From assembly GCF_003480915.1 (NCBI RefSeq), contig NZ_QUKD01000001.1, positions 310,001 to 374,000 of the forward strand: 64,000 nucleotides of DNA, written 5' to 3'. The position numbers were made by a program, and so were the translations under genes. Of the stretch, positions 63,619 through 64,000 are shown in pieces. Each line of letters begins with the position of its first letter. Within the stretch, counting starts at the first letter, position 1. The stretch is from Parabacteroides sp. TM07-1AC (lineage in GTDB: Bacteria; Bacteroidota; Bacteroidia; Bacteroidales; Tannerellaceae). A model generated the notes under the pieces. It worked only from the letters and a program-made list of their open reading frames with translations. It ran no database searches and was not told where the DNA came from.

Positions 63619-64000
63619 ATGAAGGAATTTGACATTGAAGAACGTGTAAGACTTGCCGTTCAGAATTTTGAATCGGGGTATAACTGTGCACAGTCTGTAT
63701 TCCTGGCTTATTCAGATGTATTCGAACTGAATCTGGATATGGCAAAGAAAATGTCCGTATCGTTCGGTGGCGGTGTAGGCCGGATGCGGGAAGTGTGCGG
63801 AACCGTCAGTGCTATGGCTATGCTCGCAGGATTCAAATATCCGGTACTGGATCAGAGTGACCAGGAAGCCCGGACAAAGAATTATGGAATGGTGCAGAAA
63901 ATGTCTGAATTGTTTAAGGCAGAGCATGAAACAATCATCTGTCGTAGTCTTTTGCCTGCTGCGGAAGCCAGCCAGACCACTCCTGCCCCTTCTGCAAGAA
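63619..64000 (+). CDS. C_GCAxxG_C_C-family putative redox-active protein (cut by window edge)
   Basis: It is open from ATG 63619 (MKEFDIEERVRLAVQNFESG) to the right edge, 127 codons. Family features are GYNCAQSVFLAY (the NCAQ motif), FGGGVGRMREVCGTVSAMAM (VCG motif) and a later Cys in ETIICRSLL; the final Cys lies outside or near the edge. Members are small cysteine-rich proteins proposed to be redox active or metal-binding. It is 17 bp after the Dabb gene, so probably in the same operon as serB. Confidence 0.88.
   Translation, partial: MKEFDIEERVRLAVQNFESGYNCAQSVFLAYSDVFELNLDMAKKMSVSFGGGVGRMREVCGTVSAMAMLAGFKYPVLDQSDQEARTKNYGMVQKMSELFKAEHETIICRSLLPAAEASQTTPAPSAR

Overview
The window looks like chromosome of a gut Bacteroidales bacterium, most likely Parabacteroides or a close relative. 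That is an inference from three things: many genes are preceded by the Bacteroides-type -7 promoter box TAnnTTTG, Shine-Dalgarno sites are mostly weak, and the gene content is typical of the order (DUF5686 and carboxypeptidase-regulatory-like outer membrane proteins, a thiamine operon under a TPP riboswitch, GH20 hexosaminidase, PPi-type pyruvate phosphate dikinase, HydABC hydrogenase). There is no rRNA, CRISPR array, prophage or intact insertion sequence. One tRNA gene, tRNA-Arg(ACG), is present.

Layout. 0-3.7 kb: the end of a minus-strand type II fatty-acid/polyene-like operon (GNAT-like protein, ketosynthase, ACP, two hotdog dehydratases, FAD oxidoreductase) that runs off the left edge. 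3.9-5.9 kb: an AraC regulator divergent from an amidohydrolase. 6-14.4 kb: envelope genes (patatin-POTRA-barrel protein, PAS histidine kinase, BamA-like barrel, DUF5686 protein). 14.5-19.2 kb: NadR-like ATPase, then TPP riboswitch-thiD-thiE-like-thiE-thiC. 19.2-21.1 kb: patatin and D-lactate dehydrogenase. 21.2-28.6 kb: one five-gene operon for a heavy-metal RND efflux pump and its two-component system. 28.7-32.4 kb: RlpA, tri-haem cytochrome c peroxidase, LemA and a TPM protein. 32.4-32.8 kb: a non-coding element with 48-bp perfect inverted repeats. 32.8-37.4 kb: the electron-bifurcating-type [FeFe] hydrogenase operon. 37.5-46.2 kb: serine acetyltransferase and a Ser/Thr phospho-signalling locus (LytTR, two FHA proteins, an acidic small protein, PP2C phosphatase, membrane kinase, barrel protein, Kelch lipoprotein). 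46.5-52.6 kb: ppdK, rlmD and an MltF-like transglycosylase. 52.6-56.4 kb: a six-gene putative redox/H2-sensing operon. 56.5-64 kb: Xaa-Pro aminopeptidase, GH20 hexosaminidase, a thioredoxin-fold protein without CXXC, a gene broken by an amber codon, serB, a Dabb protein and a partial C_GCAxxG_C_C protein.

Two loci stand out as possible undescribed systems. The first is the 52.6-56.4 kb operon. It encodes a [FeFe]-hydrogenase-like protein that keeps the four cysteines expected to hold an H-cluster but has lost the proton-relay residues. Around it are two DRTGG-domain proteins, two SpoIIAB/histidine-kinase-type ATPases and a PHP-domain protein. It lies about 15 kb from the catalytic HydABC operon and may sense H2 or redox state. 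The second is the 38.4-46.2 kb phospho-signalling locus. In it a tiny, very acidic, Thr/Ser-Asp-rich protein overlaps an FHA gene and could be the phospho-ligand of the FHA domains. Non-coding structures worth attention are two arrays of about 22-bp hairpins (11.6 and 57.9 kb), a MITE-like element (32.4 kb), a structured 160-nt leader (61 kb) and phased direct repeats upstream of the metal-efflux operon.
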